Notes: generated from the letters alone by a model not told the origin. DNA of 64,000 nt from Dyella sp. GSA-30 (GCF_027924605.1 NZ_AP027042.1:3511524-3575523); one strand, 5' to 3'. Positions 45,390 through 56,700 are shown, counted from the first letter of the stretch. Numbers and translations are program-made.

Positions 45390-46988
45390 ATGGTATTCAA
45401 CTTTCTCCTCAAGCAATCGTGGAAATTGGTGCTGATCGCTACTTTCAGCGGGCTGGTAAGCGGAATCAGCGGCGCATTGCTCATTCTTGCCATAGGCAGG
45501 GGGTTACAGGCCCCCGCAACTTCCACCGGCGCAATCGAATTTGCGGCCCTATGCGCGGTTGCACTGGTCTCGCGTTTTGCGTCTGATCTCGCGTTGCTGC
45601 ACCTGACCCAAACGGCAATCATGCAGTTGCGCGTTGATTTAAGTCAAAAAATGCTCGCAACGCCGCTGCCTACGCTGGAGCGCATAGGTAGAGCCGAACT
45701 CATGGTCATTTTGACAGGCGACGTCGGCACGCTCGCCAGTACGCTTCAAGCAGTTCCGACCGGCTTATGCGATGCGCTTCTGATCGTCTCGTGTTTCGTC
45801 TACATGATTGTTCAGTCTTGGCAGTTGTTCATATTTCTCTTGCTTGCGCTCGCGGTCGGCATCGTCACGTACTTGCTGGCCGAGCGAAGACCGGCCGCGC
45901 TGAACAAGAAATTGCGCGAACAGACTGACATCGTGTTCCGGCACTTCCGCAGCCTCATTGAGGGCACGCGAGAGCTCAAACTCAACTCTCGGCGCGGCGC
46001 ACGTTTTGTTGCGCAAGAGATAGAGGGTGCTGCCGGAAATTTCCGCCAGACGTCCATACGGACCATGGCGGGATATTCATTGGCGAGCAATTTCGGTAAC
46101 ACCCTTTACTACTTGATTATCGGCAGCCTGTTATTCGCCCTGCCGTTATGGTCATCTCAGTCGCACAAGATTCTCAACGACTTTGTGCTGATACTACTCT
46201 ATCTGCTCGGCCCTATCGCACACTTAATCAGCTTGATTCCCTCCATCCGTCAGTCCGGGATATCTCTCAGGAAGATCAGGCAACTGGGCGACGAACTTTC
46301 CACCTACGGCGGGGCAAGCCCGAGCGCCGTCCAGTCATACGCTACTGCTAACAGCGTCGAACTGCGTGGCGTTTTCCGTCACAATGAAGATTCATCGGAC
46401 GGACGGCGATTCTCATTGGGGCCGATCGATCTCAACGTGCGGGCGGGTGAAATTCTTTTTATCGTGGGAGGCAACGGCAGCGGCAAAACCACATTGGCGA
46501 TGCTATTACTGCTCTTATACACCCCTGATGCCGGAGAGATCTTGCTAAACGGACGCGTCGTTGACAAACACAACATCCCGTTCTATCAGTCGCACTTTAG
46601 CGTGGTGTTTTCCGACTTCCATCTCTTCGAGCGAATAACGTGTGATGAATCGGAAGATGTTTTCAAGCGCGTTCAGCAGCATTTGGAAAGATTCGAGCTT
46701 GATGACGTCACGATCCGTGAAGGCAAGTTTTCGACACTCGATCTTTCAAGCGGGCAGAAGAGGCGGCTCGCCCTCATATCTGCTTTGGCAGACGATCGGC
46801 CCATACTGCTTTTCGACGAGTGGGCATCGGATCAGGATCCGATATTCAAAAACATTTTCTATACCGAACTCTTGCCAGAAATGAAAAAAAAAGGAAAAAC
46901 CATTATCGTAATCACACATGACGATCGATATTTTCACGTGGCCGACCAAGTCGTGAAATTGGAGGACGGTCAGCGGACTGATACGTGA
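45390..46988 (+). CDS. Cyclic-peptide-type ABC exporter (SyrD/PvdE-like)
   Basis: A 532-aa half-transporter with an N-terminal six-helix membrane domain (LVLIATFSGLVSGISGALLI; LCDALLIVSCFVYMIVQSWQ; LFIFLLLALAVGIVTYLLAE; YYLIIGSLLFALPLW) and a C-terminal ATPase: Walker A VGGNGSGKTTLA, signature LDLSSGQKRRLALI, Walker B PILLFDEWASDQDP, H-loop VITHDDRYF. The EWASDQDP Walker B/D-loop wording is typical of the SyrD/PvdE exporters that move non-ribosomal peptides to the periplasm. ATG 45390 is preferred over the longer frame from 45102. It fits export of the PKS-NRPS product made by the convergent genes. Confidence 0.9.
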   Translation: MVFNFLLKQSWKLVLIATFSGLVSGISGALLILAIGRGLQAPATSTGAIEFAALCAVALVSRFASDLALLHLTQTAIMQLRVDLSQKMLATPLPTLERIGRAELMVILTGDVGTLASTLQAVPTGLCDALLIVSCFVYMIVQSWQLFIFLLLALAVGIVTYLLAERRPAALNKKLREQTDIVFRHFRSLIEGTRELKLNSRRGARFVAQEIEGAAGNFRQTSIRTMAGYSLASNFGNTLYYLIIGSLLFALPLWSSQSHKILNDFVLILLYLLGPIAHLISLIPSIRQSGISLRKIRQLGDELSTYGGASPSAVQSYATANSVELRGVFRHNEDSSDGRRFSLGPIDLNVRAGEILFIVGGNGSGKTTLAMLLLLLYTPDAGEILLNGRVVDKHNIPFYQSHFSVVFSDFHLFERITCDESEDVFKRVQQHLERFELDDVTIREGKFSTLDLSSGQKRRLALISALADDRPILLFDEWASDQDPIFKNIFYTELLPEMKKKGKTIIVITHDDRYFHVADQVVKLEDGQRTDT

Positions 46989-47044
46989 ACAGGTCGTCCG
47001 AAGCAACACGCATACTGCTCCAGAATGAACCCCGCTGAGGCCCC

Positions 47045-48160
47045 ATGTCCAAATCGGATCGACTTCCATTTCAAGATATCGAGTTTGCGCTCGCTAAGTG
47101 CAATTTCAACGGCAAGTCGCGCTCTTTGCCGTTCAATGAAGACGTCCCGTACAAGACCTATCTCGAGACCGCTTACGCGCTCGGCATCGTGAGCACCAGA
47201 TTCGATGTCAGGAACCTGCTTTGCACCTCGTATGTCAATTTGGCAGCAACGCCGCCTCAATTGATGCGCCCCGGCGCGTGTCCACTATATATTCTGCCTT
47301 GGAATACGATACGACGATTCTCGGTACTCGGATATTTCCAGACATCGAAGCCCGATTTTGAACTTAAGACGGTCTCTTGCCAATCTCTGATCGAATGGAT
47401 CATCGAGGCGTTGTGTGGCGGTTGCTATGTCTATGCCACGGTGAACGAGCGCTTCGTCCCAGAAACTTCGTCGCATGCGAAGGGTGTTGATTACACGCAC
47501 CCCTGCCTTTTGACGGCCTGCGACAGCGAACGCAGGCTTCTGAAAGGTTACACCTATCGGGCGGATGGCTCGTTTGGCGCGATCTCCTTGCCGTTTGCCG
47601 ATATGGCTGCCGGATTCTTGCTGCGCGGCGACAGAGACAAAATGCTGGACTCGCATTTTTTTGAACCGGCGCTTTTCAAAATCGCACTCCGGAACGACAG
47701 CGCTCCAATGGGCAATTTCGATGCCAGACCCATCGCTGAGGCTCTGCAGGACTACGCCCTGTGCCAAGCGCCGAGGGCTTGGAAAGGTGGCGAAGACATC
47801 TATGGATTGGCTGCGGTACAACATGTCGTGGCGGACGTATCCGAATCCGTTCGGCTATCGCGGGCCGTCGATCTACGTGCAACGCGCGCACTCATGGAAC
47901 ACCGGGAAATCATGCGCGGAAACATTCGTTACATAGGTGACAACGTGTATGTGCATGGTCTAAGCAAGATGCAGAGCGCATATCAGGCGGTGGCAACATG
48001 GGCAAAAAACCTGCATCTCCTATGCTACGACCACTCGCTGTCGAGGTGGAATCTTGCTGATGACAGAGAGCGTCTTTCCCAGCATTTCGCCGAGGCGGAG
48101 CGCATGTCGGCGTTGGAGCGCGACACCGTGGCCAGCCTCATTGAATCGCTGCATCAATAG
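47045..48160 (+). CDS. Uncharacterised protein, possibly BtrH-like (papain-fold acyltransferase)
   Basis: This 371-aa protein starts at ATG 47045 with GAGG upstream, 56 nt after the exporter. No strong motif is present. The layout recalls the butirosin H (BtrH_N) and related papain-fold proteins: an early Cys (FALAKCNFNG), a segment like GGCYVYATVNERFVPETSSH, then a His region DYTHPCLLTACDSERRLLKG where the fold normally places its catalytic His. BtrH moves an acyl group from a carrier protein to an amine. Because the PKS-NRPS line here has no in-cis release domain, a carrier-to-acceptor transferase would make sense. This is a low-certainty reading; the gene's real support is its place in the cluster. 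Confidence 0.5.
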   Translation: MSKSDRLPFQDIEFALAKCNFNGKSRSLPFNEDVPYKTYLETAYALGIVSTRFDVRNLLCTSYVNLAATPPQLMRPGACPLYILPWNTIRRFSVLGYFQTSKPDFELKTVSCQSLIEWIIEALCGGCYVYATVNERFVPETSSHAKGVDYTHPCLLTACDSERRLLKGYTYRADGSFGAISLPFADMAAGFLLRGDRDKMLDSHFFEPALFKIALRNDSAPMGNFDARPIAEALQDYALCQAPRAWKGGEDIYGLAAVQHVVADVSESVRLSRAVDLRATRALMEHREIMRGNIRYIGDNVYVHGLSKMQSAYQAVATWAKNLHLLCYDHSLSRWNLADDRERLSQHFAEAERMSALERDTVASLIESLHQ

Positions 48161-48312
48161 TCATCTTATCGGCGCGATCATGAGTCCGAAGCCTTTACTT
48201 TTATCCCCACACCCAATCCGAGTCGCCCCGGATACGGACGAAGCTGGTACGGGCCGGTATGCTCGAAGCCGCAGCTCGATTGCAAACCCTTCTTAGGACC
48301 TTTGAAGCCGCA

Positions 48313-49089
48313 ATGAGTTCATCACTGTTTGTGCAAGAAGGTGATTCGTCGCGCGCGGCCGTTCGCTTGTTCTGCTTTCCCTATGCGGGTGGCAATTCGA
48401 GCATCTATCGGGGCTGGCAGGCCGAATTGGGCTCGCGCATCGAGGTCGTCGCCGCGGAGCTGCCTGGCCGAGGTGTGCTCCGCCACGATCAACCCTATTA
48501 TCGGCTGGATGCGCTGGTCGACGACTTCATGGAGCAAATTCGCCCGCTGTTGGATCGCCCCTGCGTCTTTTTCGGCCACAGCAATGGTGCGCTAATGTGT
48601 TATGCACTGACGCTCGCGCTTCGCAGGCATGGCTGCCGCCTGCCGTCACATCTCATCTTATCGGCGAAAAAACCGCCGCATCTGGACAAGGAGAAGTTGC
48701 ATAGCATGACGTCCGAGGCGCTCATCGAAAGGCTGAGGGCTTTGAACGGCACGCCGCCTGAGGTGCTGGACAATCCAGAGATGATGGAACTTGTCCTGCC
48801 CCTACTGCGTGCAGACTTTTCTTTGAGCGAAACTTTTGAATGCCCGGACGAAGCGCCCTTGTCCTGCGGTGCGACGCTTGTCGGTGGTTCAGCTGATGCG
48901 GAGGCTAGCATCGGAGAACTGTCGCAGTGGCAGCGCTACTTGCCAAATGCAGGTACGCCGATCGTCTTGCAAGGGGATCATTTCTTCGTGCATACACGAC
49001 GAAGCGACTTGCTGGAACTGGTCCGCAACGCACTAAAGCCGTATTTTTCCAATCAGCTTGGGCGAGCAGGCTCGCTCCCATCCGCGTGA
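48313..49089 (+). CDS. Type II thioesterase
   Basis: A 258-aa alpha/beta-hydrolase of the external thioesterase group. It opens with VRLFCFPYAGGNSSIYRGWQ, the family's first strand and oxyanion loop, and has the nucleophile in VFFGHSNGALM, an Asp region in LVGGSADAEAS and the His in LQGDHFFVHT. These enzymes remove stalled or wrong acyl groups from carrier domains and sometimes release product. The start ATG 48313 (MSSSLFVQ) gives normal family length; an in-frame ATG at 48259 would add 18 residues. It converges on the PKS gene at 49106 with 16 bp between stops. Confidence 0.9.
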   Translation: MSSSLFVQEGDSSRAAVRLFCFPYAGGNSSIYRGWQAELGSRIEVVAAELPGRGVLRHDQPYYRLDALVDDFMEQIRPLLDRPCVFFGHSNGALMCYALTLALRRHGCRLPSHLILSAKKPPHLDKEKLHSMTSEALIERLRALNGTPPEVLDNPEMMELVLPLLRADFSLSETFECPDEAPLSCGATLVGGSADAEASIGELSQWQRYLPNAGTPIVLQGDHFFVHTRRSDLLELVRNALKPYFSNQLGRAGSLPSA

Positions 49090-49105
49090 GGCGAGGCCGT
49101 GGCTA

Positions 49106-52100
49106 CTACGACTCCGGCAAATAGCGAGATTCAGCCGCCGCCTTTTGAACCTCGATATCCGACATGTTTTCGATCCCTTGCCGCACCAGTCCTTCCACTC
49201 GTTCAGCAAGCGCGGCGATGGTGGGAAAATCGAACAAGTCGCGCAGAGGCATGTCGATTTCGAACGCATGGCGGACACGATACACAACCTGCGTCGCGAG
49301 CAGCGAGTGACCGCCTAGCTCGAAGAAATCGTCGTGTCTTCCGACTGGCGAGATACCAAAAAGTTCTTGCCAAATCCGCACGAGCGCGTGCTCCACGTCG
49401 TTGGTGGACGCTTGGTAATCCATCGTCAGCGCGGGCCGCACCACCTCTGGGGATGTGGCCGGCACCCCCACTATCGGAGTGGTCGAGCCAAAGGCGAAAG
49501 CGTGGAACTCGACGGGGCTGACAATAATCTGCGGATGTCCAGCCAAAAGCAGGCGAGAAAAAAGCTCGGGCCCATCGGTTGGAGAAATGGCGCTGAGCAA
49601 ATACTGCTGACGCTGCTTCTCCATGGAAGCCGGCAGATTTTCCATGAGGCGCGCGGCCATGCCTACGGATTGCCAAGCGTCCCAATTTACCGATATCACA
49701 TTGACGCCCGCTGCTTGCTGCTGGTTTGCATAGGCATCTAGGAAAGCGTTCGCAGCAATGTAGCCGGCATGCCCAAGGACAGGAATTATCGTGCTGATGG
49801 ACGAGCACAGCAGGAAGAAGTCCAGTCGATCAGCGGTCAATGCGGCGCTTAGGAGTTTGGTGCCCGCAAGTTTTGGCGCCAACTGCATTTCGACAAATGC
49901 CTTGACGTCGGAACCGGACGGTATTGCCCCGGATACGCCCGCGGCATGGAATATCCCGTGTACCGAGAGTCCTTCGGCGCGCAGCGCATCCGCCAGGCGA
50001 GTGACATCCGCTGCCACAGCCACGTCCGCCGCCACGTATCGCACCTGCGCTCCGCGTTCACGCAGGGCTTGGATCTGCGTCAGCTTTCGCAGTAGTGCTT
50101 CGTCTGCTTGTGCATCCGCCATGTACCTCGGCCAGTCCACTTCTGCCGGCAGCGGCGTGCGCCCAACCAAGACCAGCTGCACGCCCCGCGCGGTCGATGC
50201 CACATACTCGGCAAAGCACTGGCCAATTCCGCCAAGTCCTCCCGTGATCAGATAAACCCCGTTGTCGCGAAGCACCGGTACCTCGCTGCGCTCCAGGGTC
50301 ACCGCCTCGTACCCATGCTCCCACCGATAGCTCCCGCGGTAGGCCACTCGCGCCGCCCCGTCGTCGCGGCATATTTCGCGCACCAACCGCGAGCTCTGTT
50401 TTTCGCTCAGTGAGTAATCTTTCTCGATCTCCACGTCGATGTGCCGACACCGGATCTGCGGTTGTTCCAACGGCACCACTTGGCACGGCCCAAGTATCGT
50501 CGCCTTTTCCGCGTACAGCTTTTCCTGTCCGGTCACCGCATGCACACCGTTGCTCACCACGGTCAGCTGTGTCCGCTGCACGATTCCCAGTTTCTGGTAG
50601 GCCGCACATAGCGCATACACGCTGTGCACGCCATCGTCCAGGGACACCTCTACCGGCCCTTCGCCAGGTGTCAAACTCAATAAGTGGGTGATCCGGTCCG
50701 GCAAGCGGCCCTGCGATTGCAATGACTGCAACAATTGTTCGTAATGTGAGGCATTTCTCGGGTCCAGTCGCCAGTTGTTCGTCCCGCTCTGCTCGAACAG
50801 CTCACCCGGCTCAACCATCAGCACGTCCGTTTCCCATGCCTTCAGTTGCGTCACAAAATGCTGATCCAGACCGTACCGGTCGGTTAGCACGAGATGGCGT
50901 TTCCGCTCCGGTTCGCCGCGGCGGGCACCTTCCGTGCGCTTCCAGCTCGGCGCATAAAACCAATTATCGATGCCCTCACCTCGCCTTTCGGGCGCGGCGC
51001 TGGCTACCTTCCGATCGGCCGTCGCCCCCTCGATCCAATAGCGCTGCCTTTCGAACACGTAGCTCGGCAGCGGAATACGCCGCCGCCGCTCCTGTCCGTA
51101 GGTCTGCTTCCAATCCACCTCTACGCCGCTCTCCCACAAGGCAGCGATCGCCTCCCACCAACTTTCCTGGGCACTCGACCCGCTGCGCGCCGAGGGCAAC
51201 ACGCCAAACGCTTTCACATCCGGCTTCTGCTGCCGCGCCAATACCGTCAGCGCCGTCCCCGGACCCACTTCCAGCAACACCCGGTTCTCGCCTTCCAACA
51301 ACTTCGACAGACCCGCACTGAACTGCACCGGTTCGCGTATATGCGATACCCAGTAACCTGCCTCGCACGCCTCGGCTGCCGTGATCCAATCGCCACTCAC
51401 GTTCGACAGGTACGGACGCTGCGGTGCCTTCAGCTCCATTCCCTTCAGACAGTCGGCGAACGACGCCAACATCGGGTCCATCAGGCCCGAGTGAAACCCA
51501 TGCGATGTCTGCAGTCGCTGGTGCACCAAGCCCGCATCCTTCAATCGGCGCTCCAGCTCACCCACAGACGTCTCGCTCGCCGACACCGTACACAACTGCG
51601 GTGCATTCAACCCCGACAACCACATCTCCTCGCCCAGCAGTGGCTTCAACTGCGTCGGCGTTGCTTGCACCCACAGCATCACCCCGCCTGGCAGCGATTC
51701 CATCAGCTGCCCACGCCGGCACACCACATACAAGGCCTCTTCCAGGCTCATTACCCCCGACAGGCAGGCCGCCACATATTCACCGACGCTGTGGCCAATC
51801 ATGGCCGCCGGCTCGATCCCCATCGATGCCAGTTGTTTCGCCAATGCATATTCCACTGCGAACAACGCCGGCTGCGCATAGCATGTCCGCCGTAGCTGCT
51901 CTTGCGCTTGCGTCTCGTCTCCCGCCGCCGGAAACAAAATTTGCCGCAGCCCCTCTCCCTGCCAGCGACCCAACTGCTCAAGACACCGGTCCAATTCTTC
52001 TCGAAATACGTCCTCGTGCGCGTACAGCTCGCGCCCCATGTTCACCATCTGACTACCCTGCCCCGGAAACAGGAACACCACTTCCGACGGGCCTTTCACC

Positions 52101-53689
52101 GCCGTCGCCGCCTCTAACGCCCGCGACTCCAGCGCGTCCGCCGCTTGCCCCCCCGTGCGGCAAACCACGGCGCGTCGCAGTGCGAAATGCTTTCGCCCCA
52201 CTTGACTCGTGTACGCCGCATCCGCCAAATCTGCCTGCGTCGTTCGCAAATACTTCGACAGCTTCCCGCTCATTCCTTCCAGCGAGCCCGCCGTGCGTGC
52301 CGACAACAACACAACGTGTACCGGCCGTTCACTCGCTTCGCTCGCTTCCTGCAACGACTCTTCCACGATCACATGTGCATTTGTTCCGCCAATGCCGAAC
52401 GAACTCACGCCCGCACGGCGCGGCCCGGTGTCCACCTCCCACGCCCGAAGGGTCGCGTTCACTTCGAACGGGCTGTTTGCAAAGTCGATGTGTGGATTGG
52501 CCGACTCGTAATGCAGCGTTGGCGGAATCTGCCGATGCTTGAGCGAAAGCACCGTCTTGATCAGGCCCGCCACCCCCGCTGCCGTGTTCAAATGTCCGAT
52601 GTTCGTCTTCACCGAACCCAGCGCGCAACGCGCCTTGCGCGACCCAGTTCCCGACAATGCGAATGCATTTTCCAACGCCCAAACTTCCATTGGGTCGCCC
52701 ACTATAGTGCCCGTTCCATGGGTCTCAATGTAGGAAATCTCTGCAGAAGATATCCCCGCTGCGACTAATGCATCGCGCACCACGGCCGCCTGGCCTTGAA
52801 CACTAGGTGCGGCAAAGCCCTGCTTGTCCGAGCCATCGTTGTTGATGGCCGCGCCACGGATGACGGCGTGAATGGTATCGCCGTCCCGCTGAGCGTGAGC
52901 TAGCTGCTTGAGCACAATCAGCCCTAGCCCGTCGCCGAATATGGTTCCGTTGCCTTGAGCATCGAAGCTGCGACAATGACCATCGCGCGACATGACTCCG
53001 CCGTCGGTGTACAAGTAACCCCGCTCTGTGAGCAGGTTGATGCACACGCCCCCTGCAAGCACCATGTCGCAGCCTCCCTGCAGAAGGCTGCGACATGCAA
53101 GATAGATGGCAACCAAGGACGTTGAACAAGCACTCTGCACCGTGACGGCTGGACCGTCCAAGTTCAGATGGTACGCAATGCGGCTGCAGAGAAAGTCCTT
53201 GCCATTCGCCAAAGCCAGCTGGAACCCGCTGTTGGCGAGCGCCATGCGTGAGTTGTGAAACAGATTCTCCAGAAAATAGCTGCTATCTGCCGCTCCAGCA
53301 AAAATGCCCGTATGAAAACCACCATGGTTTCCTGGCGCATAGCCTGCGTGCTCCATAGCCTCCCATGCTATCTCGAGCATGAGCCGGTGTTGGGGGTCCA
53401 TGATCGATGCCTCATGGGAGCTCAAGCTAAAAAAGGCGGCATCGAATTGCTCGATGTCGGCAAGCATCGGCGCGGCCTTTACATAGTCCTTATCGTGCAG
53501 AACGGCGGGGTCGATGCCGGCGGCAAGCAGCTCAGCATCGGTAAATCGTCGAATCGATTCCACCCCGGCGCACAGCTTTTGCCAAAATTCATCGATGTTG
53601 CGGCTTCCCGGAAACCGACCCGCCATCCCAATGATAGCGATCGGCGCATCCGCACCTAGGGCTGAGCCACTTTCGAATGCGTTTGTCAT
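49106..53689 (-). CDS. Type I PKS module KS-AT-KR-ACP (second PKS)
   Basis: This 1527-aa enzyme extends a polyketide by one unit. KS (about 12-435) has the Cys in VQSACSTSLVA, His in IETHGTGTIVGD and His in KTNIGHLNTA. AT (about 545-870) has GHSVGEY and SHGFHSGLM, of the HAFH type that selects malonyl-CoA. KR (about 1140-1330) has GGLGGIG and the Tyr in GHAGYIAANAFLD; no LDD motif follows HAAGV, which favours A-type reduction. The carrier (about 1430-1500) reads FFELGGHSLLATQ. No DH, ER or TE is present. No good ribosome site precedes ATG 53689; it follows the NRPS gene by 99 bp. Residues from about 337 to 1255 are encoded by the near-identical repeat shared with the first PKS gene. Confidence 0.95.
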   Translation of the reverse strand: MTNAFESGSALGADAPIAIIGMAGRFPGSRNIDEFWQKLCAGVESIRRFTDAELLAAGIDPAVLHDKDYVKAAPMLADIEQFDAAFFSLSSHEASIMDPQHRLMLEIAWEAMEHAGYAPGNHGGFHTGIFAGAADSSYFLENLFHNSRMALANSGFQLALANGKDFLCSRIAYHLNLDGPAVTVQSACSTSLVAIYLACRSLLQGGCDMVLAGGVCINLLTERGYLYTDGGVMSRDGHCRSFDAQGNGTIFGDGLGLIVLKQLAHAQRDGDTIHAVIRGAAINNDGSDKQGFAAPSVQGQAAVVRDALVAAGISSAEISYIETHGTGTIVGDPMEVWALENAFALSGTGSRKARCALGSVKTNIGHLNTAAGVAGLIKTVLSLKHRQIPPTLHYESANPHIDFANSPFEVNATLRAWEVDTGPRRAGVSSFGIGGTNAHVIVEESLQEASEASERPVHVVLLSARTAGSLEGMSGKLSKYLRTTQADLADAAYTSQVGRKHFALRRAVVCRTGGQAADALESRALEAATAVKGPSEVVFLFPGQGSQMVNMGRELYAHEDVFREELDRCLEQLGRWQGEGLRQILFPAAGDETQAQEQLRRTCYAQPALFAVEYALAKQLASMGIEPAAMIGHSVGEYVAACLSGVMSLEEALYVVCRRGQLMESLPGGVMLWVQATPTQLKPLLGEEMWLSGLNAPQLCTVSASETSVGELERRLKDAGLVHQRLQTSHGFHSGLMDPMLASFADCLKGMELKAPQRPYLSNVSGDWITAAEACEAGYWVSHIREPVQFSAGLSKLLEGENRVLLEVGPGTALTVLARQQKPDVKAFGVLPSARSGSSAQESWWEAIAALWESGVEVDWKQTYGQERRRRIPLPSYVFERQRYWIEGATADRKVASAAPERRGEGIDNWFYAPSWKRTEGARRGEPERKRHLVLTDRYGLDQHFVTQLKAWETDVLMVEPGELFEQSGTNNWRLDPRNASHYEQLLQSLQSQGRLPDRITHLLSLTPGEGPVEVSLDDGVHSVYALCAAYQKLGIVQRTQLTVVSNGVHAVTGQEKLYAEKATILGPCQVVPLEQPQIRCRHIDVEIEKDYSLSEKQSSRLVREICRDDGAARVAYRGSYRWEHGYEAVTLERSEVPVLRDNGVYLITGGLGGIGQCFAEYVASTARGVQLVLVGRTPLPAEVDWPRYMADAQADEALLRKLTQIQALRERGAQVRYVAADVAVAADVTRLADALRAEGLSVHGIFHAAGVSGAIPSGSDVKAFVEMQLAPKLAGTKLLSAALTADRLDFFLLCSSISTIIPVLGHAGYIAANAFLDAYANQQQAAGVNVISVNWDAWQSVGMAARLMENLPASMEKQRQQYLLSAISPTDGPELFSRLLLAGHPQIIVSPVEFHAFAFGSTTPIVGVPATSPEVVRPALTMDYQASTNDVEHALVRIWQELFGISPVGRHDDFFELGGHSLLATQVVYRVRHAFEIDMPLRDLFDFPTIAALAERVEGLVRQGIENMSDIEVQKAAAESRYLPES
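49926..52680. repeat. 2,755-bp direct repeat, copy in second PKS gene
   Basis: The segment 49926-52680 is identical to 58001-60755 except for one base (T at 52648, C at 60723), at a constant offset of 8,075 bp. It covers the end of KS, the whole AT and most of KR. Similarity drops sharply to ordinary paralogue level at both edges, which points to recent gene conversion or duplication. Confidence 0.95.
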
Positions 53690-53788
53690 GAAAGAATCAT
53701 CGCAAGCTCGAATTTAAAGGGACAGACCAACAGGCATCGCAACCTGATAGGTCAGCATACGCAGTCAAACGGGTGAGGCTCGCCGTTG

Positions 53789-56700
53789 CTAACGAGCAAC
53801 GGATTCTCCGTCCGTGCCCACAAGCGGCTCGACGCTCGCACGGGGCGTCTCCTGCTGTGGCTCAACCCCCGCAACTGATGACAGGCCGCCTGCCGAGAGC
53901 CGGTCGATAAACCAAGACAGTTTTTCGATGGTCGGGTATTGGAACAAGTCCACAATCTGCAGGTGTATTCCCAGGCGCGCACACAAAATGGCGTGAAGCT
54001 GCAGCAGAAGCAATGAATGGCCACCTAGTTCGAAAAAGTTTTGATGGATACCCACATCCTCGACCTTGAGCACTTCCATCCAGGCCGAAGACAGCAACCG
54101 CTGAGTTGGAGTACAGGGTTCACTCGGCGTTTTAGTGACTCTCTTCCCGGGACGCGGCAAAGCGGTGCGATCGAGTTTGCCGTTCGCAGTCAGAGGAAAA
54201 CGATCAATCATGACAATATGTCCCGGCAACATGTGCTCGGGCAACATTGAACTTAGCGCTTGGCGCAAATCGTGTTCCGACTTCGAAGTTGATGCAGACA
54301 TTCGGACATAAGCCACCAGTTGCTTGTCGTCGCCAGACTCGTCGAGTACGGTGACTGCTGCCTCGGAAACTTCGACAATGCGAGCGAGCGCCATTTCGAT
54401 CTCTCCGAGCTCGATGCGAAAACCGCGCAACTTCACCTGAAAATCGGTGCGCCCACAATATTCGAGTACGCCGTCGGCGCCATAACGCGCAAGATCGCCC
54501 GTTCGATACAGCCGCATGCCAGGAAGATCTCCAAGGCGATCTTCGACGAACCGTTCCTCAGTCAACTGCGGACGTTTCAGATAGCCACGAGCCACCTGTA
54601 TTCCGCCGATATAGAGCTCCCCAACGACGCCGATTGGTGCCGGCTGCCCGAATCTGTCTAAAACGTAGATCTGCGTGTTCGCGATCGATCGACCGATGGG
54701 TACCGAGCCGTGCTGTTCGTCCGGCTGACAATGCCAGTACGTGACGTCGACCGCGGCCTCGGTTGGGCCGTACAAATTGTGCAGGGAGGTTCGCGGTAAC
54801 TCGCCATGGAATCTTATCTGCAAGGTTCGCGGCAAGGCCTCTCCGCTGCACAATACATGGCGAAGCGTGCCGCAGGCACGCATATCCCCATAGTTAAGGA
54901 ACGCATGCAGCATTGGCGGCACGAAGTGCACTACCGTGATCGAGCGCTGCGCGATGATGGAGCTCAGGTAGTGAGGGTCTTTATGCCCACGGGGACTTGC
55001 CAGAACCAAGCGCGCGCCGGACAGCAGCGGGAGAAAGAATTCCCACACCGACACGTCGAAGGAAAATGGGGTTTTCTGCAAAACGCGATCCGTAGGTGTT
55101 AGTGCGAACTGCTGCTGCGCCCATAGCAAGCGGTTGACCACGCCGTCATGCTGATTCATCACTCCTTTGGGCTGGCCGGTTGAGCCGGAGGTGTATATGA
55201 TGTAAGCCAGGTTTTGCGCGTGGATGCCCAGTGCATGCGAATCCGGATCATGCTGTGCAATGCCAGTAAATGCCGTGTCGTCGGCATCGACCACGACCCA
55301 GCCGCTCATACTCCGCAGCTCGGACGTTTGGCGCCTCGTCGGCTCATGAGCAAGCATCAACGCAGGCTCGCTGTCATCCAACATGAACTGTAGGCGTTCG
55401 ATCGGATAGTCCGGGTCCAAAGGCACATAAGCCGCCCCTGCTTTCAGCACAGCAATGAGTCCCACCACCATCTCAGTGCTGCGCTCCATACAAATAGCCA
55501 CGCGATCACCAGGCCTGATTCCCTGCTCGATCAAATGGTGCGCCAGCCGATTTGCTCTGCGATTCGTTTCCGCGTAGGTAAGTTCAAGGCCTTCAAACTC
55601 GAGCGCAATGGCATCGGGATGACGCGCCGCATACCGTTCGAATAGTTGGTGGATTGTTACATCTTGCGGAAACCGTTGGCGTGTCGCGTTGAAATCTCGT
55701 AGCAATTTCCGTTGTTCGCTGTCGCTTAACAATTTCAATCGACCGATCGGATGTCGCGGCGACGCGACGATCGAAGACAACAAGATGACGAAATTATCCA
55801 TCATTCTCGCGGCCGTTTCCCGCTCGAAGAGATCGATGTTGTATTCAAGGCAACATAACAGCCCATCATCGATTTCCATGATGTCCAAGGTAAGGTCGTG
55901 CTTGGCAACAAAGCGCTCGCCAATCTCGACCTCGATATCCAGATCCCCGATCCGCAAATCATCGGAGTAAGCGTTCTGAAGCACGAGCATTACCTGATAC
56001 AAAGGCGAAAACGAAACGTTGCGCTCCAGCTTGAGGCCGTCCACCAAGCGCTCGAAAGGCAGGTCTTGGTGCTCGTAAGCGTCCAGCGCATGCTTGCGCA
56101 CTTGCCTCAAAAGCTCGCTGAAATCGACCTCCCAGTCGACTTGCGTCCGAAGCACCAGAGTATTGACGAAGAATCCTATGAGCGGAGCGCTGCCCGCGTT
56201 GTTTCGGTTCGCCACAGGCGTGCCGATGCAAATGTCTTCTTGCCCCGAGTAGCGCGATAGGAACACGCTAAATGCAGCTGCCAAAACCATGAATAGCGTC
56301 GCCTGATTCTCGCGCGCAAGGCCCTTGAGCTTCTGGCAAATAACCGGATCAACCGAAAACCGGTATTCCTCTCCGTTGTGGGTTTGAATCGGCGGCCGCG
56401 GCCGATCCAGCGGCAAGGAAAGCAATTGGGGTGCGTTGCCCAGACGCTCTTTCCAGTATCCCAACTGCCGTGTTGTTACTTCGCCGTCGAGCCACCGCCG
56501 TTCCCACAGCGCATAATCGGCATATTGTGCGGAGAGTTCAGGTAACGGCGATGCCTCGCCGCGCGTGAAAGCTTCATACAGAATTCCGAGTTCGCGTATC
56601 AAAATACCCTGCGACCAGGCATCGTAGGCAATGTGGTGAATGGTGAACAGAAGTACGTGTTCAAGAGGAGAGATGCTCAGTAGCAGCAAGCGCAGAAGCG

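Noticed and set aside
48180-48296. 38-aa ORF between the BtrH-like gene and the thioesterase, considered as a peptide precursor
   Set aside because: No ribosome site, no Cys/Ser/Thr-rich core or leader-like sequence.
50894-52542. Long + strand open frames (333 and 372 aa) opposite the second PKS gene
   Set aside because: They are Arg/Pro-rich shadows of GC-rich coding DNA and recur exactly in the repeat at 58969-60617.
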